Positions 16,901 through 29,751 are shown, counted from the stretch's first letter. The stretch: DNA of 45,329 nucleotides from Phycisphaerae bacterium (GCA_002706885.1 PAKY01000053.1:1-45329); one strand, 5' to 3'. Translations and numbers: made by a program. The notes: generated by a model not told the origin, from the letters alone.

Positions 16901-17742
16901 GAAGCTTCGATCGTCGCGGCGTCAACGCGGTCGAGGAGGCCGACGCGGGGTGTCAGTTCCGCCGACGCGATGACGGTTTGGAATCCGGCCTGCTTGCAGA
17001 TCGCCGCGGCCTCTCGTTCCATCTCCGGATTCGCCCATGCGCCGATGAGACAGACCGCTGCCGTCGTCGCGCCGGCCTCAACGGCTTCGCGGGCTTTCAC
17101 TCGGAGGGTGTCGGTATCGAGCGGATCAACGACGCTGACGTCCGGACCAGCTCGCCCTCGGATGCCGATGGTCCAGTCAGTGATCGGCGGCGGTTTGCGG
17201 ATGCTCCGGGCGTAGACGTCCGGGCGGCGCTGGTTGCGGATCTCGAGAAGGTCAGAGAATCCTTCGGTGATGAAGAGGACGCAACGCGGGTGATCGCCCG
17301 TGAGCAGCGCGTTGGTGGCTCGGGTCGTCGCCAGGCGGAAGTCGTGCGGTGGGAGCGGTTGACCGCAGGGCATTCCGGTTACGAGTCGCGCCGCGAGTAC
17401 TGGCGGCGGTTCGCCGGTTGAAAACTCGAGTGTGGCGATTCGCGGCCAATCGACAGCGCTCGAAACCATGATGGCGGCGCCGTCTTCCGCCACCGCTTCC
17501 ACCCTTGCAGCGGACGTCGTCCCGATCGCCGTGACCCGCGAGCCTACGAGGCCCTGATGTCCTTCAGCCGGATCTGACGTTGCGAGCGTCCATGTATTGG
17601 GGTTGTCGCCGCGCCGCGCCGAGATTCGAGTCACGCCGCTGCTCAGGACCTTGGCGTACCGACGACCGCCAGTCGGGTCGATCGCGACGCAGTCGGTGAA
17701 CGTGCCGCCTACGTCGACTCGGATGCGCCAAAGTCCCGTCAT
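13975..17742 (-). CDS. 5-oxoprolinase / hydantoinase, fused HyuA-HyuB type
   Basis: 1255 residues from the ATG at 17742 (MTGLWRIRVDVGGTFTDCV), close to the roughly 1290 of eukaryotic and bacterial ATP-dependent 5-oxoprolinases. The frame extends 22 codons further but without conserved sequence. The HyuA half (about 1-700) has the phosphate-binding RVDVGGTFTD, the second motif SFDMGGTSTDVA, and RRGYDPAAHAMVAFGGAGPQHA. The HyuB half (about 745-1255) has REIVIHRLASIAAQMGDALRR, LTNHPRFGGSHLPD, GGNVETSQRVTEALL and the Gly-rich end ETPGGGGWG. Such enzymes use ATP to open 5-oxo-L-proline to glutamate, or related cyclic amides, in the cytoplasm. It is a single gene, divergent from glgE, with no hydantoin racemase or transporter beside it. 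Substrate is not decided by sequence. Confidence 0.93.
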   Translation of the reverse strand: MTGLWRIRVDVGGTFTDCVAIDPTGGRRYAKVLSSGVTRISARRGDNPNTWTLATSDPAEGHQGLVGSRVTAIGTTSAARVEAVAEDGAAIMVSSAVDWPRIATLEFSTGEPPPVLAARLVTGMPCGQPLPPHDFRLATTRATNALLTGDHPRCVLFITEGFSDLLEIRNQRRPDVYARSIRKPPPITDWTIGIRGRAGPDVSVVDPLDTDTLRVKAREAVEAGATTAAVCLIGAWANPEMEREAAAICKQAGFQTVIASAELTPRVGLLDRVDAATIEASLEPVLGSYLDEVGEALQSERLSILKSTGGLTAAESFRPVDGLLSGPAGGLVGAAAVARACGFERAISFDMGGTSTDVARIEGSRETAPSHRVGHVTIARRAVAIETVAAGGGSICKVVDGRATVGPESASADPGPACYGAGGPLTVTDVNLLMGRIDDSAFEIPIDRAAAKRAFDVFHAAFDEASEPIGRDELLTHLIDLANEHMAEAIRSVSIRRGYDPAAHAMVAFGGAGPQHACEIAERLGIETVLVPEHASLLSAVGLGSALLEASAEMEWHAVVDGATDDLEEAYRSLERTARSRLGIVGDTDTSRIARMRLTGQHDTIDIDASSVEHLDERFRRAYRRVHATAPDRAIEIAGLEVVVRQLSDDRSPPPGSRRTRENAARNTTRRVQARGGWVDATTISRCDLSTDSAIIGPAFVSERRTQTWVPDGWRCVLDEHGTLRLNHLGTAAKPVAHRPESLGREIVIHRLASIAAQMGDALRRAAVSVNIRDRLDFSCSVHDLYGRMVSSADHLPVHLGAMGLCVRRVLAVLGPLNPGDAALTNHPRFGGSHLPDLTVVQPVFTAEGERIGYVASRAHHAEIGGLTPGSMPPDARSLAEEGVPIPPRLIALHDEIMSDARSIFTTSRYPSRSPDDNLLDLGAAISAGARAADLIRELARTEGADRVRDAMTWIIGHTGSLVRERISELTPHDASVVEEMDGGATIRVRVVCSDDGMTIDFTGSSPTQRSNLNAPLAVTRSAVSYVVRLLLNRPLPLNDGLLDPIDIVVPEGSFLNPAFSDEDELSPAVAGGNVETSQRVTEALLRVFGLIAGGAGTMNNVLIGAEDFGTYETIGSGAGATADADGADGVHQHMSNTAITDAEILEHRHPLRVRRFAIRRGSGGAGVHRGGDGLIREIEALTRVTASFITQRRTAGAPGADGGEAGRPGVNRVRRRDGQTEALDSAATQALEPGDRLLIETPGGGGWGRSRVDG

Positions 17743-17980
17743 CGCGGAGGAGGATACCGGTCGGCCGGCGGGTCGCGTCGAGCAGTCCCTCGAACGAGCG
17801 GACGCCACCCGGCGTACCGCTCTCGTCGCGAGGTCGAATCAACCGATGCCTTCGTGAGAGCAGATTCATCCATGGTCCGGTCGGATCCGCTACCGTCTTC
17901 GTACGTTCCATCGACTTCGGGGCGGTCCGGGAGCCGCGTTCGTCGATGAATCGCGTCCGACCCGTCTTCCTGAGGAACGC

Positions 17981-20023
17981 ATGGCGACGAGAGACTCGCA
18001 GATCACGAACGCACGGCCCGAGGGGCCTTCGGGAGCGACGTCCGCCGGCGGCAAGGTAAGCCGTGGGAGGGTCGTGATCGATGACGTTCGGCCTTCCGTC
18101 GATCGCGGCGCCTACCCGGTGAAGCGGGTTGTCGGCGAGCGAGTGTGCGTTGAGGCCGACATCTTTACCGACGGTCATGACAGAATCGGCTGCGTGCTCC
18201 GCTACCGCCAGGTCGGAGAAGCGGCGTGGCGTGAAACCCGATTGAAGGAATCGTGGAACGACCTGTGGCTCGCCGAGTTCACACCGTCCGGCGTCGGCGA
18301 ATGGGAGTACAGCGTCGAGGCATGGGTCGACCCGTTTATCACGTGGGCCCACGACCTCGAACGGCGTATCGAGGCGGGACAGGACATCGAGACTGATTTG
18401 AAGATCGGCGCAAAGATCGTTCGGGACGCCGCGGCGGAAGCCGACGCCGAACTCGGCCGTGCGCTGGAGGCCTGGGCCGGGCGCATGGAATCCGGTGGCG
18501 CCGCTCGCGAGCGTGGGCTGGCAGCGATCGGCGAAGAACTCCGCGAACTCATGTGGCGCGGGGCGACGCGTCGGTTTGCCGTAGAGTCGGAGACGCTGCC
18601 TCTGTGGGTTGACCGCCCGCTCGCGCTTTTCAGCGCTTGGTACGAAATGTTTCCCCGCTCGGCCGCGAGCGAGCCGGGACGCCATGGGACGCTCCGCGAC
18701 GTTATCGATCACCTGCCTTACGTCGAAGAAATGGGCTTCGATGTGCTCTACCTGCCGCCGATCCACCCGATCGGGCGCCAGGCGCGGAAGGGAAAAAACA
18801 ACACCGAGCGAGCCGTGCCCGGAGACGTCGGCAGCCCGTGGGCGATCGGCGGTCCGGAGGGCGGCCACAAGGCAATCCATCCCGACCTCGGGACGATGGC
18901 CGACTTCGATGCGCTGGTGACGGCAGCGAAGGAGCGGGGGATCGAAATCGCGTTGGACATCGCGTTCCAGTGCTCGCCCGATCATCCGTACGTCCGCGAA
19001 CACCCGGAGTGGTTCCGCCATCGTCCGGACGGCTCGATCCAGTACGCCGAGAACCCTCCGAAGAAGTACCAGGACATCTACCCGTTCGATTTCGAGTGCG
19101 AGGACCACCACGCGCTTTGGGAGGAACTCAAGAGCGTGTTCCTCTTCTGGATCGAGCGCGGGGTGACAGTGTTCCGCGTCGACAACCCGCACACCAAGCC
19201 GTTCGTGTTCTGGGATTGGGTCATCGGGCAGGTCCGCGCCGAGCACCCGGAGGCGATCTTCCTGTCTGAGGCGTTCACGCAGCCGAAGAAGATGTACCGC
19301 CTCGCCAAAGGCGGCTTCACACAGTCGTACACCTACTTTGCGTGGCGGGATAACCCGGCGGATCTTCGGGAGTACATGGAAGAGCTTTCGACGTCGCCCG
19401 TGTGCGACGAGATGCGCCCGAACTTCTGGCCGAACACGCCCGACATCCTGACGGACTACCTCCGCGACGGCGGCCGACCCGGAGCGATGGCTCGTGTCGC
19501 CCTCGCGGCGACGTTGTCATCGAGCTACGGGATCTACGGGCCCGTGTACGAGTTGTGCGACTTCACGCAGCGTCCGGGCGCTGAGGAGAACATCGACAGC
19601 GAGAAGTACGAGATACGCCACTGGGACCGGGACCAGCGCTGGTCACTGCGTCACTTCATCGGCCTGCTCAACCGGATCCGTCGGGAGCACCCTGCGCTGC
19701 AGCAGTACCGCAACATCGCGTTTCACGCGTGCGACAACCCGGCCCACATCGCGTACAGCAAGCGGTCGGCGGACGGCCGGGACGTGGTGCTCTGCGTGGT
19801 GAACACAGATCCGCACGAGGAGCACTGGGGAGCCGTTCATCTCGATCTCGACGAGATGGGACTGACCGCCGATGAGGCGTTTGTCGCGCACGACCTGGTG
19901 ACCGACGGAAGGCACCACTGGCGCGGCGCGGATCAGTTCGTCGGCCTGGGGCCGGGTGGCTGCCACATCATGCACATCGAAAGCGCGGACCGCTCGGAGC
20001 GCAGCTTCGACGCGTTCGCCTGA
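17981..20023 (+). CDS. glgE: Alpha-1,4-glucan:maltose-1-phosphate maltosyltransferase (GlgE, GH13_3)
   Basis: 680 residues, usual for GlgE. An N-terminal beta domain (about 28-120, RVVIDDVRPSVDRGAYPVKR) and a helical insert (about 130-190) precede the GH13 barrel. The catalytic set is Asp401 (nucleophile, VFRVDNPHTKP), Glu430 (acid/base, FLSEAFTQPK) and Asp488 (NFWPNTPDIL). The family-typical PPIHPIGRQARKGKNNT loop, which contributes to maltose-phosphate binding, is present. It adds maltosyl units from maltose 1-phosphate to growing alpha-1,4-glucan in the cytoplasm. It is the first gene of the seven-gene glucan/trehalose cluster; TGAGGAACGC precedes the ATG. The maltokinase that makes its substrate is encoded 50 bases downstream. 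Confidence 0.97.
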   Translation: MATRDSQITNARPEGPSGATSAGGKVSRGRVVIDDVRPSVDRGAYPVKRVVGERVCVEADIFTDGHDRIGCVLRYRQVGEAAWRETRLKESWNDLWLAEFTPSGVGEWEYSVEAWVDPFITWAHDLERRIEAGQDIETDLKIGAKIVRDAAAEADAELGRALEAWAGRMESGGAARERGLAAIGEELRELMWRGATRRFAVESETLPLWVDRPLALFSAWYEMFPRSAASEPGRHGTLRDVIDHLPYVEEMGFDVLYLPPIHPIGRQARKGKNNTERAVPGDVGSPWAIGGPEGGHKAIHPDLGTMADFDALVTAAKERGIEIALDIAFQCSPDHPYVREHPEWFRHRPDGSIQYAENPPKKYQDIYPFDFECEDHHALWEELKSVFLFWIERGVTVFRVDNPHTKPFVFWDWVIGQVRAEHPEAIFLSEAFTQPKKMYRLAKGGFTQSYTYFAWRDNPADLREYMEELSTSPVCDEMRPNFWPNTPDILTDYLRDGGRPGAMARVALAATLSSSYGIYGPVYELCDFTQRPGAEENIDSEKYEIRHWDRDQRWSLRHFIGLLNRIRREHPALQQYRNIAFHACDNPAHIAYSKRSADGRDVVLCVVNTDPHEEHWGAVHLDLDEMGLTADEAFVAHDLVTDGRHHWRGADQFVGLGPGGCHIMHIESADRSERSFDAFA

Positions 20024-20073
20024 ACGTCAGGTCGGGCCGATCGGGCCCGCTTCAGAGGAAGCGACAGGAGACC

Positions 20074-23535
<3,462 letters not shown>

Positions 23536-23561
23536 TCGAAGCCGGAAGGAGCATGCGAGCC

Positions 23562-25571
23562 ATGCCGAAGACCAGGGGCAGATCGACGACCGGACCCAAG
23601 CGGCCGGTGGAGGTAAGCGTGGACACCGACACCGCGGGGTTCTCTGAGCACGACGTCTACCTCTTCAACGAGGGGACGCACTACCGCCTGTATCGCCACC
23701 TCGGCGCCCACATGACCGAGCGCGATGGTCAGGCCGGCGTCGCTTTCGGTGTCTGGGCGCCGAACGCCGAACGGGTGTCGGTGGTGGGGGACTTCAACGG
23801 CTGGCAGCCGCGCCAGCACCCGCTCGACGCCGTCGGCGGGTCGGGCGTGTGGACCGGTTTCATCCCCGGCCTCGAGCGTGGCACGATCTACAAGTACCAC
23901 GTCGAGTCCCGCCACAACGGCTACCGCGTGAACAAGGCCGATCCGTTCGGCTTCCACCACGAGACCCCGCCCGCGACCGGGTCACGCGTCTGGGATCTCG
24001 ACTACGAGTGGAAGGACGCGGACTGGATGAAGTCGCGGGCCGGCCGCCAGCGGCTCGACAGCCCGATCTCGATCTACGAGGTACACGCGGGCTCGTGGAT
24101 GATGAGCCCCGAGCACGGGGGGCGGACGCACTCGTTCGAGGAACTCGCCGAACTGCTCCCGAAGTACTGCGCCGACCGTGGATTCACACACGTCGAGTTC
24201 CTCCCGATCATGGAGCATCCGCTCTACCGCTCGTGGGGCTATCAGACGACCGGCTACTTCGCTCCGACGAGCCGCTTCGGCACGCCGCAGGGATTCATGA
24301 ACCTTGTCGACCGCCTGCACCAGGCGAACATCGGCGTGATCCTCGACTGGGTCCCCTCGCACTTCCCCAGCGACGAACACGGTCTCGGCTACTTCGACGG
24401 CACGCACCTCTTCGAGCACGCCGACCCGCGGCAGGGATTCCACCCCGACTGGAAGAGCCTGATCTTCAACTATGGGCGGAATGAGGTCCGCGCCTTCTTG
24501 ATCTCGAGCGCGATGTTCTGGCTCGACAAGTACCACATCGACGGCCTCCGCGTGGACGCGGTCGCGTCGATGCTCTATCTCGACTACTCACGCGGCGCGG
24601 GCGAGTGGATCCCCAATCGCCACGGCGGCAACGCGAACCTCGAGGCGATCGACTTCCTCCAACGCCTCAACACCGAGGTCTACCGCTCCTTCCCGGACGT
24701 CCAGACCTACGCCGAGGAGTCGACCTCGTGGCCCAACGTGAGCAAGCCGGTCTACGACGGCGGGCTCGGCTTCGGATTCAAGTGGGACATGGGCTGGATG
24801 CACGACACACTCCAGCACTTCTCCCGTGACGCGGCGCACCGCCGCTACCACTACAACGAGCTCACCTTCCGCGGCATGTACATGCATTCGGAGCACTTCA
24901 CACTCCCACTCAGCCACGACGAAGTGGTCCACGGCAAGGGGTCGCTGTTCACCAAGATGGCGGGCGACGAGTGGCAGAAGCTCGCCAACCTCCGCCTCCT
25001 GCTCGCAAACCAGTGGATGCAGCCCGGCAAGAAGCTGCTCTTCATGGGCGGAGAGATCGGACAGCGCATCGAGTGGGACGAAGAGCGCGAGCTCGACTGG
25101 CCGATCCTCCAGAACCACGGCCACGCGGGCGTCCAGCGATTGGTCGATCGCCTGAACGCGATCTACACCACCGTCCCCGCCATGCACGAGCTCGACGCCT
25201 CGCCAGAGGGGTTCCGTTGGCTCCAGGCCGATGACGCCGATCACGGTGTCCTCGCGTTCCTGCGCATCGATCGCCACCGCGCGGACCCCGTCATCTGCGT
25301 GTTCAACACGACGCCGGTGGCTCGACACGACATCCTCGTGGGCGCCCCATCTCCCGGCTACTGGCGAGAGATACTCAATACCGACGCGAGCGAGTACGGC
25401 GGGTCTGGCGTCGGCAACATGGGCGGCCGCGAATCCCGACCCATCGCCCACCAAGGCGAACCGCACGCGCTGCGGCTGACGCTGCCCCCTCTCGGCGCGC
25501 TGATGCTCCGCCTCGCTCGCTCGCACGACTCAGACGACGCCGCGAGCGCGAACGCAAAGGACCCCGCATGA
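23562..25571 (+). CDS. glgB: 1,4-alpha-glucan branching enzyme (GlgB, GH13_9)
   Basis: 669 residues from the ATG at 23562; an ATG nine bases earlier is only one base from the AAGGAG site, so the second gives a better spacing. A CBM48 domain (about 40-135, GVAFGVWAPNAERVSVVGDFNGW) precedes the GH13 barrel with Asp332 (nucleophile, GLRVDAVASM), the Glu pair 385/386 in YAEEST, and Asp453 (LSHDEVVHGKGS). The family sequence MEHPLYRSWGYQTTGYFAPTSRFG is intact. It cuts alpha-1,4 chains and rejoins them as alpha-1,6 branches. The first CBM-like N1 domain of E. coli GlgB is absent, giving the shorter form. The gene overlaps malQ by four bases (ATGA). Confidence 0.97.
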   Translation: MPKTRGRSTTGPKRPVEVSVDTDTAGFSEHDVYLFNEGTHYRLYRHLGAHMTERDGQAGVAFGVWAPNAERVSVVGDFNGWQPRQHPLDAVGGSGVWTGFIPGLERGTIYKYHVESRHNGYRVNKADPFGFHHETPPATGSRVWDLDYEWKDADWMKSRAGRQRLDSPISIYEVHAGSWMMSPEHGGRTHSFEELAELLPKYCADRGFTHVEFLPIMEHPLYRSWGYQTTGYFAPTSRFGTPQGFMNLVDRLHQANIGVILDWVPSHFPSDEHGLGYFDGTHLFEHADPRQGFHPDWKSLIFNYGRNEVRAFLISSAMFWLDKYHIDGLRVDAVASMLYLDYSRGAGEWIPNRHGGNANLEAIDFLQRLNTEVYRSFPDVQTYAEESTSWPNVSKPVYDGGLGFGFKWDMGWMHDTLQHFSRDAAHRRYHYNELTFRGMYMHSEHFTLPLSHDEVVHGKGSLFTKMAGDEWQKLANLRLLLANQWMQPGKKLLFMGGEIGQRIEWDEERELDWPILQNHGHAGVQRLVDRLNAIYTTVPAMHELDASPEGFRWLQADDADHGVLAFLRIDRHRADPVICVFNTTPVARHDILVGAPSPGYWREILNTDASEYGGSGVGNMGGRESRPIAHQGEPHALRLTLPPLGALMLRLARSHDSDDAASANAKDPA

Positions 25572-27628
25572 CGATCGGCGCACCGGTCGCCCAACGCGGG
25601 GCCAGCGTCCTCAACCAACTCGCCCGCCGTGTCGGCGTTCAACGACGCTACATCGACGGCATGGGCCAACGACGTCACGCTTCGGACGATGCGGTCCTCG
25701 CCGTCCTCCGCGCGATGGGACTGCCGGTCGAACGCCCAGACGACGCCGCCGCGGCCCTCGCGTCGATTGACGCCGAAGAGAGCGTCCGCCTGTGCGAACC
25801 CGTCGTTGTGATGTGGCTGGGTGAGACGCCGACGATCCGCCTCGCCCCCGCGGCCGCGAAGGCGGGCAGGCTGTCCCTCGCCGTTGAGCTCGAGACGCGA
25901 GAACGTCTCGAATGGGCGGTCGAGCAGGACGACCTCGAGACTTCTCGTCGCGGCGACATTGGCGTCCGACCGCCTCGAGAACTCCCCGCCGGCACCCACC
26001 GCCTGAGCGTCACCGCTGGTGCGAGGACGGATGACGCCACATTGCTCGTCGCTCCTCGCCGCTGCTACAAACCCGAACCCAGCGCAGAGGCCCCCTCGAT
26101 CGGGCTCTTCCTACCGCTGTACGCCCTCCGAGCCGAATCCGGCGTCGGCGTTGGAACCGTCGGCGACCTTGAGACCCTCGCGAGATGGGGAACCGAGGCC
26201 GGCGCGGACATGGTCGGCACGCTCCCCCTCCTCGCCACCTTCCTCGATGAGCCCTTCGAGCCCAGCCCCTACGCCCCCATCAGCCGCCGCGTCTTCAGCG
26301 AGCTCTACATCGATCCGGAGCGGGCCGCGAACGACCATGCCCTTCCCACGCTCCAAGACCTTCTGAAAGACGACGCGTTCACCAGCGCCATGCGAACCGA
26401 GCGGGATCGCTCCCACGTCGACTACCGCGCGAGCTGGAGGCTCATGCGCCGATGCCTCGACGCTGCGGCGACCGATCTTCGCTCGTCCGGCCCGCTCCGG
26501 GCGGAGGTCGAGTCGTTCGGCGAGCGGGACGAACTCACAGGCGCCTATGCCTCATTCCGGGCTGGCCTCGTTGCCGACGCCACGCAAGGCGACCGCGAGC
26601 GGTGGCTCTATCTCAGTGCGCAGTGGATCCTCGCGGGCCAAATGCGATCGCTCTCGCGATCGGGCCCCGGTGGGGACCGCCCGCTCTACCTCGACCTCCC
26701 CGTCGGCGCCCACGGCGCCGGGTTCGACGCTGCGGAGTACCCGGACCTGCACGCCCGAGGCGTCTCGCTGGGCGCCCCTCCCGATGCCTTGTTCACCAAG
26801 GGCCAGGCATGGGGATTCCCACCGATCATCCCGAGCCAGTCCCGCGCCGTCGGCCACGCCCTCTTCGCCCAGTCCCTCGATCGACACCTCGCCTACACCC
26901 GCGCCCTCCGGATCGACCACGCCGCGGGGTTGTTCCGCTGTTTCTGGGCGCCGGACGGGTTCGGCGCCACCGACGGCGTCTACGTGCACGCGCCCGCTGA
27001 AGAACACCTCGCCCTGTTGTCGATCATGTCCCACCGGCACGGCTCGGTGATGATCGGGGAGAACCTTGGCACCATCCCGCGGGAAGTGAACCGCGGGCTC
27101 AAGAGGCGGGGCGTACTGACCATGAGCATCGGCGCCTGGGACATGGGCGGCGAGGAGCGGGCGTTGCCCCAGCCCGATCAGGGCTCTCTCGCCGCGCTGA
27201 ACACCCACGACATGCCCACCTTCGCCGCCCACTGGAGCGGCGCCGACATTGACTTCCACGCTGGCCTCGGCATCGTCGAGGCCGATCGGATCGAGGCTGA
27301 GAAAGCCGGTCGGGCGACCATGCGGAAGCGGGTGTTCGACGCGCTGCGCAAGGCGGACTTGGTTAGCGCCGGAGACCCGGTCGATCCGATCGAGGTTCTC
27401 CGCGGACTGCTGGTCACGATGGCCGAGGCTGAACCTGAGATATTGCTCATCAACCTCGAGGACCTCTGGCTCGAACCGGAGCCGCAGAACGTGCCGGGCA
27501 TTGCCTTCGAATATGCGCCGTGGCGGCGGAAGGCCGCGCGCACCTTGGCGGAAATCACGAGTGATCCGGAGACGCCGAAGCTGATCGCGCGTCTCCGAAA
27601 GGCGCCGAGAGCGCCGAGGAGTAGGTGA
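25568..27628 (+). CDS. malQ: 4-alpha-glucanotransferase (amylomaltase, MalQ, GH77)
   Basis: 686 residues, the long (E. coli MalQ-like) form with an N-terminal region of about 170 residues (RRVGVQRRYIDGMGQRRHASDDAV...) before the barrel. GH77 motifs are present: GVGTVGDLETLARWGTEAGA, GAPPDALFTKGQAWGFPP, the nucleophile Asp450 in ALRIDHAAG, acid/base Glu498 in MIGENLGTIP, and Asp548 in NTHDMPTFA. It moves alpha-1,4-glucan segments between malto-oligosaccharides, so short chains left by GlgX can be rebuilt. It overlaps glgB by four bases and shares one base with glgX, with GAGGAG at its end serving as the next ribosome-binding site. In the region ALRIDHAAGLFRCFW the usual 'RIDHxxGLxRxFWIP' pattern is kept in outline. 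Confidence 0.95.
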   Translation: MTIGAPVAQRGASVLNQLARRVGVQRRYIDGMGQRRHASDDAVLAVLRAMGLPVERPDDAAAALASIDAEESVRLCEPVVVMWLGETPTIRLAPAAAKAGRLSLAVELETRERLEWAVEQDDLETSRRGDIGVRPPRELPAGTHRLSVTAGARTDDATLLVAPRRCYKPEPSAEAPSIGLFLPLYALRAESGVGVGTVGDLETLARWGTEAGADMVGTLPLLATFLDEPFEPSPYAPISRRVFSELYIDPERAANDHALPTLQDLLKDDAFTSAMRTERDRSHVDYRASWRLMRRCLDAAATDLRSSGPLRAEVESFGERDELTGAYASFRAGLVADATQGDRERWLYLSAQWILAGQMRSLSRSGPGGDRPLYLDLPVGAHGAGFDAAEYPDLHARGVSLGAPPDALFTKGQAWGFPPIIPSQSRAVGHALFAQSLDRHLAYTRALRIDHAAGLFRCFWAPDGFGATDGVYVHAPAEEHLALLSIMSHRHGSVMIGENLGTIPREVNRGLKRRGVLTMSIGAWDMGGEERALPQPDQGSLAALNTHDMPTFAAHWSGADIDFHAGLGIVEADRIEAEKAGRATMRKRVFDALRKADLVSAGDPVDPIEVLRGLLVTMAEAEPEILLINLEDLWLEPEPQNVPGIAFEYAPWRRKAARTLAEITSDPETPKLIARLRKAPRAPRSR

Positions 27629-29751
27629 TGCAGGTCTGGGCCGGTGAGCCATTCCCCTTGGGCGCGTCCTTCGACGGCGTCGGGACGAACTTCGCGGTCT
27701 TCTCGGAGGTCGCCGAGCGCGTCGAACTGTGTCTGTTCAACGAGCGGGGCGAGGAAACCCGCGTCGATCTGCCCGAGGTGACAGGCTACGTCTGGCACGG
27801 ATACATCCCCCGCGTCAAGGCGGGCCAGCGTTACGGCTACCGCGTGCACGGTCCCTGGGACCCCGAGAAGGGGCTGCGCTGCAACCCCGCGAAGCTCCTG
27901 CTCGACCCCTACGCCAGAGCCGTCGACGGCTCGGTCGCCTGGAGTCCGGAGGTCTTCGGCCATCGCGCCGACGACCCCATGCAGCCGAACGCAGCGGACA
28001 GCGCGGACGCCATGGCGCGGTCGGTGGTCACGATCAACCACTTCGACTGGGGCAACGATCGCCGCCTCAGGACGCCGTGGGAGGACACGATCGTCTACGA
28101 GCTCAACGTCAAGGGCTTCACCGCGCAGCTCCCGGGCATCCCCGACGAGATCCGCGGCACCTACAGCGGCCTCGCCCACCCCGCCGCGGTCCAGCACCTG
28201 ATCGATCTCGGCGTCACGGCCGTCGAGCTCATGCCCGTGCACCAGTTCGTTCACGACGGCCCGATCCTCTCCCGCGGCCTCCGAAACTACTGGGGCTACA
28301 ACTCGATCGGCTACTTCGCTCCGCACAACGAGTACGGCGTCGACCCGACCCGCCCCGAGGACGTCGTCCCCGAGTTCAAGCACCTCGTCAAGACGCTCCA
28401 CGCCGCGGGCCTCGAGGTGATCATGGACGTCGTCTACAACCACACGGGCGAGGGCAACCGCCTCGGCCCGACGCTCTGCTTCCGCGGCTTCGACAACCAG
28501 TCCTACTACCGCCTCGACGCCGAGCAGCCCCAGTACTACGTCGACTACACGGGCTGCGGCAACAGCCTGAACATGCGCAACCCGCGCGTCCTCCAACTCA
28601 TCATGGACTCGCTCCGCTACTGGGTCACGGAGATGCACGTCGACGGCTTCCGCTTCGACCTCGCGTCGACCCTCGCCCGCGAACTCCACGACGTCGACCG
28701 CCTGAGCGCGTTCTTCGATCTGATCCAGCAGGACCCGGTCATCAGCCGCGTCAAGCTCATCGCCGAGCCCTGGGACGTCGGCGAGGGCGGCTACCAGGTC
28801 GGCAACTTCCCCGCCCTGTGGAGCGAGTGGAACGGCAAGTACCGCGACTGCGTCCGCGACTTCTGGCGGGGCGAGCCGAGCACGCTCGGCGAGTTCGCGA
28901 GCCGCTTCACCGGCTCCGCCGACCTCTACGAGAAGTCGGGCCGACGTCCCTACGCGAGCATCAACTTCATCACCGCCCACGACGGCTTCACCCTCCGTGA
29001 TCTCGTGAGCTACAACGAGAAGCACAACCAGGCCAACGGCGAAGACAGCCGCGACGGCGAGAGCCACAACCGCTCTTGGAACTGCGGCGTCGAGGGCGAA
29101 ACCGAGGACGACAAGATCATCGCCCTCCGCCGCCGCCAGCAGCGCAACTTCCTCGCGACCCTCGTCCTGAGCCAGGGCGTCCCCATGATCTCGCACGGCG
29201 ACGAAATGGGCCGGACCCAGGGCGGCAACAACAACGTCTACTGCCAAGACAACGAGGTCGCCTGGGTCGACTGGGAGAACACGGACTCGGAGCTCCTCAC
29301 GTTCACCCGCAAGCTCATCGAACTCCGCCGCAACCACCCCGTCGTCCAGCGTCGCCACTGGTTCAGCGGCAGCACCGTGCGCACGAGCCAGCTCCCGGAC
29401 ATCGTCTGGTACACCCACTTCGGCGAGGAGATGAACGACCAGCACTGGGGCACCGAGTACGCCCGCGCCCTCGCTGTCTTCCTCAACGGCCACGGCGTCC
29501 AAACCCTCGACTCGGTCGGCCGCCCGATCGTCGACGACGACTTCTTCATGATGTTCAGCGCCGATGGTGGTCCACTCGACTTCGTCGTGCCCGAACTCCT
29601 CCCCGAGATCCGCTGGGGGCTCGTCCTCGACACCGCGACCGGCGTCATAAACCTCAACCAGGGCGTCGAGGACCAGACAGTAAAGGCGGGCGACTCCGTC
29701 CCGCTCCTCGAGCGGAGCGTCAAGGTCTTCCGGCACCTCAAGGGCACATGA
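27628..29751 (+). CDS. glgX: Glycogen debranching enzyme (GlgX, isoamylase type, GH13_11)
   Basis: 707 residues from the ATG at 27628, whose A is the last base of the malQ stop (TGATG), with GAGGAG upstream. An N-terminal CBM48 domain (about 1-110, GASFDGVGTNFAVFSEVAERVELCLF) precedes the barrel with Asp344 (nucleophile, GFRFDLASTL), Glu380 (acid/base, IAEPWDVGEGGYQVG) and Asp452 (ITAHDGFTLRDLVSYNEKHN). RPxxxLxxDPYARA and the calcium/loop features of GlgX-TreX proteins are recognisable. It cuts alpha-1,6 branches and releases linear malto-oligosaccharides, the preferred substrates of TreY encoded next. TreX enzymes in trehalose-making clusters have the same architecture, so treX is an equally fair name. 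It overlaps treY by four bases. Confidence 0.96.
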   Translation: MQVWAGEPFPLGASFDGVGTNFAVFSEVAERVELCLFNERGEETRVDLPEVTGYVWHGYIPRVKAGQRYGYRVHGPWDPEKGLRCNPAKLLLDPYARAVDGSVAWSPEVFGHRADDPMQPNAADSADAMARSVVTINHFDWGNDRRLRTPWEDTIVYELNVKGFTAQLPGIPDEIRGTYSGLAHPAAVQHLIDLGVTAVELMPVHQFVHDGPILSRGLRNYWGYNSIGYFAPHNEYGVDPTRPEDVVPEFKHLVKTLHAAGLEVIMDVVYNHTGEGNRLGPTLCFRGFDNQSYYRLDAEQPQYYVDYTGCGNSLNMRNPRVLQLIMDSLRYWVTEMHVDGFRFDLASTLARELHDVDRLSAFFDLIQQDPVISRVKLIAEPWDVGEGGYQVGNFPALWSEWNGKYRDCVRDFWRGEPSTLGEFASRFTGSADLYEKSGRRPYASINFITAHDGFTLRDLVSYNEKHNQANGEDSRDGESHNRSWNCGVEGETEDDKIIALRRRQQRNFLATLVLSQGVPMISHGDEMGRTQGGNNNVYCQDNEVAWVDWENTDSELLTFTRKLIELRRNHPVVQRRHWFSGSTVRTSQLPDIVWYTHFGEEMNDQHWGTEYARALAVFLNGHGVQTLDSVGRPIVDDDFFMMFSADGGPLDFVVPELLPEIRWGLVLDTATGVINLNQGVEDQTVKAGDSVPLLERSVKVFRHLKGT

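Noticed and set aside
20024-20073. Attenuator or riboswitch between glgE and treS
   Set aside because: The 50-base gap has only a short GGGCC/GGCCC pairing; too small to support a regulatory RNA.
29076-29747. N-terminal extension of TreY
   Set aside because: The stretch is Arg/Pro-rich and is the out-of-frame shadow of glgX; TreY starts at the ATG in the ATGA overlap.
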